Assembly (NCBI GenBank): GCA_003105245.1
Contig: PQAI01000085.1
Span: 1 to 8,066 of the forward strand
Direction: 5' to 3'
DNA from: Betaproteobacteria bacterium
GTDB taxonomy: Bacteria; Pseudomonadota; Gammaproteobacteria; Burkholderiales; Usitatibacteraceae
DNA length: 8,066 nt
Shown: in pieces, positions 1-5,838 of the stretch
Layout: each line of letters opens with the position of its first letter
Numbering within the stretch: the stretch's first letter is position 1
The notes under the pieces: model-generated
Seen by the model: only the letters and a program-made list of their open reading frames with translations
Told to the model about the DNA's origin: nothing
Database searches by the model: none
Made by a program: the position numbers and the translations under genes

Positions 1-641
1 GAGGGCATCGCGATGATGGCGTGTCGCACCTTGAGGCGGCCCGCGAGCCGCGGCAGGTCGTCGATCGCCCCCATCACGCGCACGCCGTTGAGCAGGCGGC
101 CGCGCTTCTGGACGTCGTCGTCGAGCAGGCCCACGACGCGCCACTCGGGGCTTCGCGAGAGTTCCTTCAGCAGGCCCACGGCCGCGTCGCCGGCCCCGAG
201 CACGATCACGGGGATGCCCTCGCCGCCGCGGCCGTACAGGGTCCATTCCTTGAACGAGCGCACGGCCATGCGCGAGAACGCCATGATCGCCACGAGGATG
301 AGCGGGTAGAGCGCGTACTCGCGGTAGGAAAGCGCGTCGCCGAACCCCGTCGCGCCCAGCACGAGGGCCACGGAGACGGTGCCCGCGAGCACCGAGAAGA
401 CGATGCGCTGGATGTCGGGCAGGCTCGTGTAGCGCCAGATGCCCTGGTAGACGCCGAAGAGGTAGCTCACGAGCCCCTGCAGCGGGATCGCGACCACGAG
501 CGCCACGGTCACGTCGGGCGAAACCGCGGGCGCCCCGTGCACGCGCAGCAGCGCGAAGGCGAACGCCCAGCTCAGCGTGAGCGCGACGGCGTCGTGCGCG
601 AGCGCGACGAGCGCCTGCGAATCCAACTGGAAGCGTTTCAT
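1..641 (-). CDS. wbpM: Membrane-bound nucleotide-sugar 4,6-dehydratase, N-terminal part (WbpM/CapD/PglF family), cut by window start
   Basis: This is a minus-strand gene running off the left edge; 213 complete codons are visible. The ATG at 641-639 is the only start in the immediate upstream frame, and its ribosome site is weak. About four hydrophobic segments come first (roughly residues 11-32, 43-64, 80-98 and 109-124). They are followed by a Rossmann-type start, VIVLGAGDAAVGLLKEL, at about 145-161 and by LLDDD at 172-176. This matches the large membrane form of the family: four TM helices, a first nucleotide-binding domain, then the catalytic SDR domain, which lies outside the window. Known family members dehydrate UDP-GlcNAc to UDP-4-keto-6-deoxy-HexNAc at the inner face of the cytoplasmic membrane. 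The gene lies 57 bases downstream of the GT4 transferase gene, probably in the same operon. The symbol is by analogy, because the catalytic residues that would confirm the reaction are not visible. Confidence 0.88.
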   Translation of the reverse strand, partial: MKRFQLDSQALVALAHDAVALTLSWAFAFALLRVHGAPAVSPDVTVALVVAIPLQGLVSYLFGVYQGIWRYTSLPDIQRIVFSVLAGTVSVALVLGATGFGDALSYREYALYPLILVAIMAFSRMAVRSFKEWTLYGRGGEGIPVIVLGAGDAAVGLLKELSRSPEWRVVGLLDDDVQKRGRLLNGVRVMGAIDDLPRLAGRLKVRHAIIAMP

Positions 642-698
642 GGCGTCGGCGGTCCGATCCTGTCGTGGTGGAGGCGTGCGCGAGCTTGTTCTTGGTCT

Positions 699-1715
699 TC
701 AGCGCCCCGCTTCGCGGGGTCTCGTGCCGTTTCCCGGGGTTCTCCTCGGGTGGTGCCGGTCGATCCACATGAGAAAGACGCCATAGGTGATCGCCCAGCC
801 GAAAATTATAGTCCCTTGCAGTGCGGGCTGCGCCCCGATCGCCACGAGCGCGCTGGCCGCGCAAAGCGCCATGAGCGCCCAGGCCGCGAACGCGAGGCGC
901 CGGTGGGACCAGCCCGAGAGCACCAGGCGCTGGTAGTAGTGCGAGCGGTGCGCCTGGAGGACCGGCTCCCGCGCCGCGATCCGCCGCAGCAGGGTGACGG
1001 AGGCGTCCACGACGAACGGCGAGAACACGAGGACAGGAAACCACGCCGGCCACAGCCCCCTCGCGGCGCCGAGCCATCCCAGCGCTCCGGCGAGGAAGCC
1101 CAGGGGCACGGAGCCGGCATCGCCCATGAAGACGCGTGCCGGCGGAAAGTTGAAGACGAGGAAGCCCGCCGCCGCCGCGCTCGTGGCGAGGCAGGCGCTT
1201 CCGAGGGCGCCGTCGCCCGCGCCGAGGGCCGCGCCTCCCAGGGCGGCGAACCCGATGGCTGCCATGCCTCCGGCCAGGCCGTCGGCGCCGTCCATGAAGT
1301 TGAAGAGGTTGGTCATCCACGCGATGGCGAGGAAGGCGATGGCGGCGGCCGCCACGGCGAGCGCTTCGAAAGGCGCCCCGGACGGCCAGGCCACGCCCAC
1401 GGCCACGGCGGCGGCCACGAGGTGGCACGGCAGCCTGACGGCCACCGGCAGCGCGCGCGCGTCGTCGACCAGCGAAAGGGTTGCCAGGGCCGAGGCGGCG
1501 AGCGCGATCGCGCGGATCTCCGGCGTCCCGAGGACGACGATGAGGGGCAGGGCGCCCAGCATCACGCCGATGCCGCCGATTCGCGGCGTCGGCGTCTCGT
1601 GCAGCGATCGTTCCCCCGGCCGGTCGAGCATCCGCGCGGCCACGGGGGTCGCGCGCAGCAGGGCGATCACGGCGATCGCCACCACGGGCGGCAAGGCGAG
1701 CACCAGGGGATTCAA
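699..1715 (-). CDS. wbpL: Undecaprenyl-phosphate sugar-1-phosphate transferase, glycosyltransferase family 4 (WbpL/WecA/MraY superfamily)
   Basis: This is a 338-residue polytopic membrane protein, a usual length for the family. It would transfer a HexNAc-1-phosphate from a UDP-sugar to undecaprenyl phosphate at the cytoplasmic face, the first step of O-antigen or exopolysaccharide synthesis. Visible family motifs are DRPGERSLHETPTPRIGGIG at 31-50, the DD pair at 84-85, NLFNFMDGADGLAGG at 136-150 (N139 and D142 of the active-site loop), FMGDAGS at 196-202, and the basic HRSHYYQR at 256-263. Many hydrophobic helices lie between them. The chosen start is TTG at 1715-1713. It overlaps the stop of the upstream epimerase gene as TTGA and is preceded by GGGAG at six bases' spacing, which implies translational coupling. 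The frame stays open upstream to 2642, but that stretch shadows the epimerase gene. The symbol rests on the neighbouring wbpV/wbpM-like genes. The exact sugar is inferred. Confidence 0.9.
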   Translation of the reverse strand: MNPLVLALPPVVAIAVIALLRATPVAARMLDRPGERSLHETPTPRIGGIGVMLGALPLIVVLGTPEIRAIALAASALATLSLVDDARALPVAVRLPCHLVAAAVAVGVAWPSGAPFEALAVAAAAIAFLAIAWMTNLFNFMDGADGLAGGMAAIGFAALGGAALGAGDGALGSACLATSAAAAGFLVFNFPPARVFMGDAGSVPLGFLAGALGWLGAARGLWPAWFPVLVFSPFVVDASVTLLRRIAAREPVLQAHRSHYYQRLVLSGWSHRRLAFAAWALMALCAASALVAIGAQPALQGTIIFGWAITYGVFLMWIDRHHPRRTPGNGTRPREAGR

Positions 1716-2620
1716 GGCCTGCTCCCGCGCCACTGCGCCACGGTGTCGACGAGCCCCTGCGCCAGGGCCCTCCGCGGCGACCAGCCCAGCTCGTCCACGA
1801 GGGTCGAGGAATCGGCCTCCAGCGAGCGCGTGAGGCGACGCATGCGCTCGCGCATGCCGGCGGCCGCGGCGGCGATCTCGAGCACGGCGGGCGGCGCCGG
1901 GAAGAGGCGCGCGGGACGGCCAAGCGCCGAGCGGATGCCGGCGACGAGCGCGGGCGTGGAGACGCTCTCGGGATGGGCGGCGATGTAGTCGCGCCCGGCC
2001 GCCTGCGGATGGGTGGCGGCGAGGAGGAGCGCCTCCGCCAGGTCGGCGACGTGCACGAGGCTCCTGCGGTTGCGGATCGAGGCGAACGGAAGCCAGGCCC
2101 CGGAGTCGGCCAGGCGCAGGAGCGACGCGAAGTTGCCCCCCACGCCGGGGCCGTAGACGAGAGGCATGCGGACCACCACCACGTGAAGCCCGGTGCGCGC
2201 GGAGATCTCGTCCAGCCGGTCCTCGGCCCGCCACTTGGAGCGGGCGTAGGCATCGGCGGGGGCGGGCGGGGAATCGGGGCGGAAAGGGGCTTCGCGCGTC
2301 TCCTCGCCGTGGACCTTCACCGTGCTCGCGAAGACGAAGCGTGCCGCGCCCCCTGCCGCGGCCGCCTCCGCCAGCACGGCCGTCTTCTCCACGTTGTCGC
2401 GCTCGAAGTCCTCCTCGCGCCCGTGCGGGTCGTGCACGCGGGCCGCGAGGTGGATCACGGTGCTCGTGCGGAAATCCGTGCCCGCGATGGCCTCGCGCCA
2501 GCTGGCGCGGGAAAGGTGCAGCCGGACGGGATCGGGGAGCCGGGCAACCAGGGTCGCGCCGACGAACCCTCCGGAACCCGTCAGGACGACCCGGGCCGGG
2601 GGAGCGATGGCGCGATCCAA
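1712..2620 (-). CDS. wbpV: NAD(P)-dependent sugar-nucleotide epimerase/reductase, extended SDR family (WbpV-like)
   Basis: This is a 302-residue soluble extended short-chain dehydrogenase/reductase. The nucleotide-binding motif TGSGGFVG is at 14-21, HLAARVH at 57-63, the catalytic serine region FAST at 97-100, and the catalytic pair is Y125/K129 in YARSK. YGPGVGGNF at 156-164 and SLVHVADLAEA at 187-197 are also typical of the family. Genes placed directly before a WbpL-type transferase and a WbpM-type dehydratase are usually 4-epimerases or 4-reductases acting on the UDP-4-keto-6-deoxy sugar. In Pseudomonas aeruginosa O6, WbpV makes UDP-QuiNAc. The reaction is therefore inferred from context; simple UDP-glucose or UDP-HexNAc 4-epimerase activity is the alternative. 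The start is TTG at 2620-2618, with no convincing Shine-Dalgarno sequence and only 15 bases from a hairpin. No ATG or GTG lies between it and the glycine motif. Its stop overlaps the next start as TTGA. Confidence 0.87.
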   Translation of the reverse strand: MDRAIAPPARVVLTGSGGFVGATLVARLPDPVRLHLSRASWREAIAGTDFRTSTVIHLAARVHDPHGREEDFERDNVEKTAVLAEAAAAGGAARFVFASTVKVHGEETREAPFRPDSPPAPADAYARSKWRAEDRLDEISARTGLHVVVVRMPLVYGPGVGGNFASLLRLADSGAWLPFASIRNRRSLVHVADLAEALLLAATHPQAAGRDYIAAHPESVSTPALVAGIRSALGRPARLFPAPPAVLEIAAAAAGMRERMRRLTRSLEADSSTLVDELGWSPRRALAQGLVDTVAQWRGSRP

Positions 2621-2634
2621 GGGACGAAAGCGAA

Positions 2635-2658
2635 ACGGGCATCCCGAAAGATGCCCGT
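2635..2658 (-). terminator. Hairpin terminator after the 446-residue lipoprotein gene
   Basis: A perfect 9-bp stem, ACGGGCATC / GATGCCCGT, with a 6-base loop starts 22 bases past the lipoprotein stop. On the minus strand it is followed by TTCGCTTTCG, a moderately T-rich tail. The stem and position fit a factor-independent terminator. The interrupted T run makes it imperfect, so some read-through into the epimerase gene, whose start is 15 bases further on, is possible. Confidence 0.65.
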
Positions 2659-2680
2659 CTTCGCGTGGCTGGAGGCTACG

Positions 2681-4021
2681 TCAGCAACCGCCCGTCGGGG
2701 TGCTGGTGATGTTGACCGTCGCCGCCGAGGTGCCGTCGGTGACCGTGACCGAGCCGGCGCCCGGGTAGACGATCGCGCCGTCGCCGGTCAGGCGCGTGAG
2801 CGTCAGCGTGTTGCCCGACACCACCGCGGTGATGCGCGGGTGCTGCGACGTCGCCGAGTAGCCGCCGAGGCCGCCGACCACCGTGACCTGGATGGACTGG
2901 CCGCACAGCAGGCTCGCGACGGTGCTGGGCACCACCGTGAGGGCCGGGCCCGTGCCGGAGCCGGCGGTGACATTGATCGTCACGGTCGCGCTCGCGCCCT
3001 TCGTGTCGCGGATGACCACGCTGCCGTTCTGGCAGGGCGGCGCCGTCGGCGGCTGCGCGATCGAGAGGCGGTCGCCGGAATTGGCGATCGTCGTGGACGA
3101 CAGCGACAGGCCGGTGGAGGCCACCACCGAGTAGGGCGGCGTGCCGCCGGAGATGAACACGTCGGCGGAGCCGGATCCGCACTGCGTGGCGAGCGCGCCC
3201 TGGAAGGTGAACGAATCCGTGGGCAACACGCTGATCGAGTCGACGACCGGCTGCTGGACGATGGTGATCAAGCCGACCATCGACGCGCCCGTGGAGACGT
3301 CCGTCATCTTGTAGGAGGCGATCTGCGTCGGCGCGGCGGCAGTCACGCGCAGGCGGACGTGCGCCAGGCCCATGTGGTCCGTCCGGACGCGGATCTGGTT
3401 GACGAGTTGCGGCGTGACGCTCGGGTCTTCGACCACGAACTGGAAGTCTCCGCGGACCTTGTCGAGCTGCATCTCGCGGTTGCCGTAAAGGGCGCCGTTC
3501 GAGATCGGCTCGAGGCTGAGGATCGTGTCGGTGCCCGAGCAGGCCTGCGGCGGGGTCGCCGCGGCTCCCCCGGTTGCGCAGGTGTTCGAATAGGTCTGGC
3601 GATAGCCCGTGAAGAAGTTCTGCAGGACGTTGTAGGTCCTCGAGATGCTGGCGCCCCTGCTATCGCGTACCTCGATGTTCACCGAGCGGCGCGGCACTTC
3701 GCCGGGCTGGATGTCCGCGTCGATCACGCCGGGGTTGCGAGCCACGAACGAGACCTGGTGGTCGCTCGTGGTGAAATTGAGATCGATGATGGTCTGTTCG
3801 CTCGAGGTGACGAGGTAGGGCGCAAGGCCCCCGGAGATGTTCAGCGTGTACGGCACGCCCGCATAGAAGGTCGCGGTTGCGGGCGTGAGCTCCAGGTTGC
3901 CCGTGGTGTTCGGCGAGCTGGTGGCACCACCGCCGCCGCAGGACGAGAGGACAAGCGCGGCCGCCGCGATGAACGCGACGGACAGCTTCGATTGCAGGCG
4001 ACGCAGCGGCTCAAAGTTCAC
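2681..4021 (-). CDS. Lipoprotein with bacterial Ig-like modules, paralogue of the next gene upstream; function unknown
   Basis: This is a 446-residue exported lipoprotein. Its signal peptide has basic residues at 7-12, a hydrophobic core at about 14-24, and the lipobox LSSC with the lipidated cysteine at 28. GGGG follows; glycine at +2 rather than Asp suggests sorting to the outer membrane. The mature part is beta-rich and shows four modules. The first is Ig-like (about 45-132, with ISGGLAPY at 62-69). The second is longer (about 145-255) with an invasin-like Big_1 pattern, FQFVVEDP then TDHMGLAHVRLRV at 214-226. Two shorter modules follow (about 262-352, with SGGTPPYSV at 291-299; and 360-446, with VVGGLGGY). 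Six further cysteines (148, 161, 281, 330, 373, 446) fall in pairs within modules, so disulfides are likely. The last residue is itself a cysteine. The start is GTG at 4021-4019, with AAGGGGA about seven bases upstream. It is not recognised as a named family; an adhesion, surface or envelope structural role is only a guess. Confidence 0.85.
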   Translation of the reverse strand: MNFEPLRRLQSKLSVAFIAAAALVLSSCGGGGATSSPNTTGNLELTPATATFYAGVPYTLNISGGLAPYLVTSSEQTIIDLNFTTSDHQVSFVARNPGVIDADIQPGEVPRRSVNIEVRDSRGASISRTYNVLQNFFTGYRQTYSNTCATGGAAATPPQACSGTDTILSLEPISNGALYGNREMQLDKVRGDFQFVVEDPSVTPQLVNQIRVRTDHMGLAHVRLRVTAAAPTQIASYKMTDVSTGASMVGLITIVQQPVVDSISVLPTDSFTFQGALATQCGSGSADVFISGGTPPYSVVASTGLSLSSTTIANSGDRLSIAQPPTAPPCQNGSVVIRDTKGASATVTINVTAGSGTGPALTVVPSTVASLLCGQSIQVTVVGGLGGYSATSQHPRITAVVSGNTLTLTRLTGDGAIVYPGAGSVTVTDGTSAATVNITSTPTGGC

Positions 4022-4187
4022 GATGGTTTCCCCTTTTTGCTGGGGCCCGATGTCAGAATTCGTAATAAATCAGCGGGCTATGGAAGTTTATTAAAGCGCA
4101 ACTTGCAGTTTGTTGCAAGCGGAGTTTTCCGGGCCCCCTCGGAGGACGAACGCGGCCGCCGGCACCGGATCTCCCGCCCGGACCGGG
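4022..4187. other. Intergenic region between the paralogous lipoprotein genes
   Basis: This 166-base gap has two parts. Bases 4022-4118 are notably AT-rich for this window and hold the promoter and ribosome site of the 446-residue lipoprotein gene. Bases 4119-4187 are GC-rich and follow the stop of the 442-residue gene. That part includes the palindrome CCCGGACCGGG at 4177-4187, directly after the stop. It is too tight, and lacks a T tract, so it is not a good terminator. No coding capacity with conserved features was seen. Confidence 0.6.
4090..4118 (-). promoter_or_regulatory. Sigma70-like promoter for the 446-residue lipoprotein gene
   Basis: On the minus strand a -35 box TTGCAA (4118-4113) is followed by a 17-base spacer and a -10 box TTTAAT (4095-4090), which matches TATAAT at five of six positions. 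It sits in an AT-rich patch and predicts a leader of about 60 bases before the GTG at 4021. A 6-bp inverted repeat, CTTGCA / TGCAAG (4102-4107 and 4114-4119), overlaps the -35 box and spacer and could be an operator. Confidence 0.55.
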
Positions 4188-5516
4188 TCACGGGCACCGG
4201 AAAGTGACGGGCGCGCTGGCCGAGGTGGCGCCGTCGGTGACGGTGATCGTGGCGTTCCTCGTCGCGTAGACCGGGAACGCGCCGGAGGTGATCGCGTTCA
4301 TGGTGACCGTGCGGACCGCCGGAGGCGTCACGAGGAGCAGCCCGTCGGAGCTGCTGGACGAGAAGGGCTCCGTGCCCCCGATGATCACGAGGGAGGCGCT
4401 CTGCCCGCACCGCAGGTCGATGATCTGGGTCGGCGAGAGGGTGATCGGCGGCGCCGCCGTTCCGACCTTGTTGGTGACGCTCACAGTCAGGGTTCGCCCG
4501 GCCGCATCGGTCACCCCGACCGGGAGGTTCTCCACGCAGGCGCGCGTGCTGCCGAAGGAGACCGAGAATTTCCCGCCACTCGTCGCCACGAAGGCGGGCG
4601 GCGCGGGAACCCCGTTCACGAAGACCGAGAAGCTGGGCGAAGCGCCGACCACCGTGTAGGGCGGCGTTCCGCCGAAGATGGCCACTTCCGCCGTGCCGCC
4701 GCTGCACTCGGTCGTGTTGGGACCGGTGAGCGTGATGGCGGACGGCAGGGTGAAGAAGGCGGGCGAATTTCCGTTGTACTGGGCGATCACGAAGCTCGCC
4801 TGCCGGAACGCCCCGGTTCCCAGGTCCGTGACCTGCAGCAGCGCCGTCTGGTTGGGCGCGCCCGACCGGACCCGCAGCCTCGTCCTCGCCGCCCCGGTCT
4901 CGTCGGTGACGACGACGTGGGACGTCGCCACCTGCTCGGCGGCGCCCGGAGCCGAGATGATGAAATCGAAGCTGCCGGACACGACGTCGAACCGCACCCC
5001 GCGCGCCGGCAGCGGGATGCTGCCCTGGGAGATGGTCACCTTGACCTCCGCGTCGCCGCCGGAGCAGATGGCCGGCGAGCAGTCCGCGGACTGGGTGGAG
5101 CTGGGCGTGATCGTGATGTTGTTGTTGACGGTGCCGGGGCGCACCGTGACCGTGGCCGTCACCGGGGCCGCGGAGCCGGTGTCGCGAAGGGTGAGGGTGA
5201 CTGTAGTCTCTGCCACGACCGTATTGGGCACCAGCGTGACGGAACGCCCGGTGACGCCGCCGATGGCCGGCAGGACCGCCTGGTCGCTCGAGGCGATGAT
5301 GTAGGCGCCCGTGCCTCCGGAGAACACGAAGGTGGTCGGCATCCCCGAGTACATGATCGCCGTCGCCGGCAGGATGGTGAGCGTGGGCGAGTCGACGATG
5401 GGCGAGGGGTTGGCCGAAACGCCCCCGCCCCCGCAGGAGGCGAGCGTGAGCGCGGCGGCGAAGGCGGCGGCGGCTCGGACGGCGGTGGCGGTCAGGCGGG
5501 AGAGCGTGGCGTTCAC
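4188..5516 (-). CDS. Lipoprotein with bacterial Ig-like modules, upstream paralogue; function unknown
   Basis: This is a 442-residue exported lipoprotein with the same layout as its downstream neighbour. The hydrophobic signal is at about 10-25, the lipobox LASC has its cysteine at 28, and GGGG follows. The first Ig-like module (about 45-126) carries FSGGTGAY at 65-72. The second (about 131-246) resembles invasin-type Big_1 repeats, with GVRFDVVSGSFDF at 173-185 and TDETGAARTRLRV at 204-216. The third (about 257-348) has FGGTPPYTV at 281-289, and the fourth (about 357-442) has IIGGTEPF at 378-385. Cysteines 146, 151, 271, 327, 370 and 441 correspond in order and place to those of the paralogue, implying three conserved disulfides. 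The start is GTG at 5516-5514; a weak AGGA lies about ten bases upstream, and the NA/NF second residues agree between paralogues. Divergence is high by eye, so the duplication is old. The function is not recognised; it could be an adhesin, a matrix anchor or a structural envelope protein. Confidence 0.84.
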   Translation of the reverse strand: MNATLSRLTATAVRAAAAFAAALTLASCGGGGVSANPSPIVDSPTLTILPATAIMYSGMPTTFVFSGGTGAYIIASSDQAVLPAIGGVTGRSVTLVPNTVVAETTVTLTLRDTGSAAPVTATVTVRPGTVNNNITITPSSTQSADCSPAICSGGDAEVKVTISQGSIPLPARGVRFDVVSGSFDFIISAPGAAEQVATSHVVVTDETGAARTRLRVRSGAPNQTALLQVTDLGTGAFRQASFVIAQYNGNSPAFFTLPSAITLTGPNTTECSGGTAEVAIFGGTPPYTVVGASPSFSVFVNGVPAPPAFVATSGGKFSVSFGSTRACVENLPVGVTDAAGRTLTVSVTNKVGTAAPPITLSPTQIIDLRCGQSASLVIIGGTEPFSSSSSDGLLLVTPPAVRTVTMNAITSGAFPVYATRNATITVTDGATSASAPVTFRCP

Positions 5517-5576
5517 GGGTGGGCGTTCCTGGTCTGGGTGCGGCCGAAAAATGGCGGCCGGCGCGGTTTTCCCGGG

Positions 5577-5582
5577 ATTCTA
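5577..5582 (-). promoter_or_regulatory. Possible -10 box for the 442-residue lipoprotein gene
   Basis: On the minus strand TAGAAT matches the -10 consensus at five of six positions and would give a leader of about 55 bases. No convincing -35 box lies 16-18 bases further upstream; the 17-base position reads AGCAAA. This is a weak candidate. Confidence 0.25.
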
Positions 5583-5608
5583 CGCATGAAGCCCCTGACT
5601 TTGCTCGG

Positions 5609-5635
5609 ATTCCGGGCTTTCCGGGGGCCCGGAAT
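5609..5635. repeat. Perfect inverted repeat upstream of the gltB promoter
   Basis: ATTCCGGGC and its exact reverse complement GCCCGGAAT are separated by nine bases. The right arm ends two bases before the putative gltB -35 box. No gene ends here, so a terminator role is unlikely, and the placement fits a dimeric regulator site. The regulator is not identified. Confidence 0.5.
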
Positions 5636-5637
5636 TG

Positions 5638-5666
5638 TTGCGGCGCACTATGCACGCCGCTATCAT
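5638..5666 (+). promoter_or_regulatory. Candidate gltB promoter
   Basis: A -35 box TTGCGG (three of six consensus matches) is followed by a 17-base spacer and a -10 box TATCAT (five of six). Transcription would begin near 5673, giving a leader of about 165 bases before the gltB ATG. The weak -35 box would suit an activator-dependent promoter. Confidence 0.45.
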
Positions 5667-5825
5667 GGAGGGTCCCGCACGATTCGCCGCCCGGCGGTCC
5701 GGCCCCAGGCCCGGTACCTGCCCCCGTGCCCGGGCCAAAAGCCCGCCCCGGCCGCGACTCCCCGGGGCCATGAGCCGGCTGCGCCAGACCGTTACATCGC
5801 CCTCACGCCAGAGGGAGTTTCGCTG

Positions 5826-5831
5826 AAAGGA
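5826..5831 (+). promoter_or_regulatory. Ribosome binding site of gltB
   Basis: AAAGGA lies seven bases before the ATG at 5839. This supports that start over any codon further downstream. Confidence 0.75.
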
Positions 5832-5838
5832 ACCCGCA

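Larger units (their letters stand above)
5517..5838. other. Divergent intergenic region between the lipoprotein and gltB
   Basis: These 322 bases separate two divergent genes. From left to right they hold a possible minus-strand -10 element, a perfect 9-bp inverted repeat at 5609-5635, a plus-strand promoter candidate at 5638-5666, and a GC-rich leader of about 165 bases. The leader has two 7-bp inverted repeats (5708-5714 with 5730-5736, and 5745-5751 with 5762-5768). Short open frames here are arginine- and proline-rich and look non-coding. Confidence 0.6.

Noticed and set aside
21..1988. A 655-codon open frame on the plus strand opposite the glycan genes
   Set aside because: It is antisense to three genes with clear family motifs. 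Its protein is a low-complexity run of R, H, E, G and D typical of a GC-rich shadow frame, with no recognisable domain.
1716..2642. An upstream N-terminal extension of the GT4 transferase to ATG 2642 (647 residues in all)
   Set aside because: The extension overlaps the entire epimerase gene in another frame and is Arg/Pro/Gly-rich. The transferase family begins with the first membrane helix, right at the TTG at 1715.
4177..4187. CCCGGACCGGG after the upstream lipoprotein stop as a terminator
   Set aside because: The palindrome leaves no room for a proper loop and no T tract follows on the minus strand.
1973..4207. A 744-codon plus-strand open frame across the epimerase and a lipoprotein gene
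   Set aside because: It crosses the terminator and promoter regions of the opposite strand and has the same Arg/Asp/His-rich shadow composition. The minus-strand frames carry a lipobox, Ig-like repeats and SDR motifs instead.
3131..4676. A DNA direct repeat (GTAGGGCGGCGT) shared by the two lipoprotein genes as a mobile or recombination site
   Set aside because: Both copies encode the same GGTPPY turn in homologous modules, so paralogy and codon bias explain the match.
4078..5655. A 525-codon minus-strand open frame overlapping the upstream lipoprotein gene
   Set aside because: It is a His/Arg-rich frame shift of the real lipoprotein frame. It lacks a signal peptide and runs through the promoter region of the next gene.
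5635..5826. A 63-codon frame ending at the gltB ribosome site as a leader peptide gene
   Set aside because: It begins upstream of the predicted transcription start, is Arg/Pro-rich and shows no ribosome site. Only the 18-codon tail is kept, as a minor remark.
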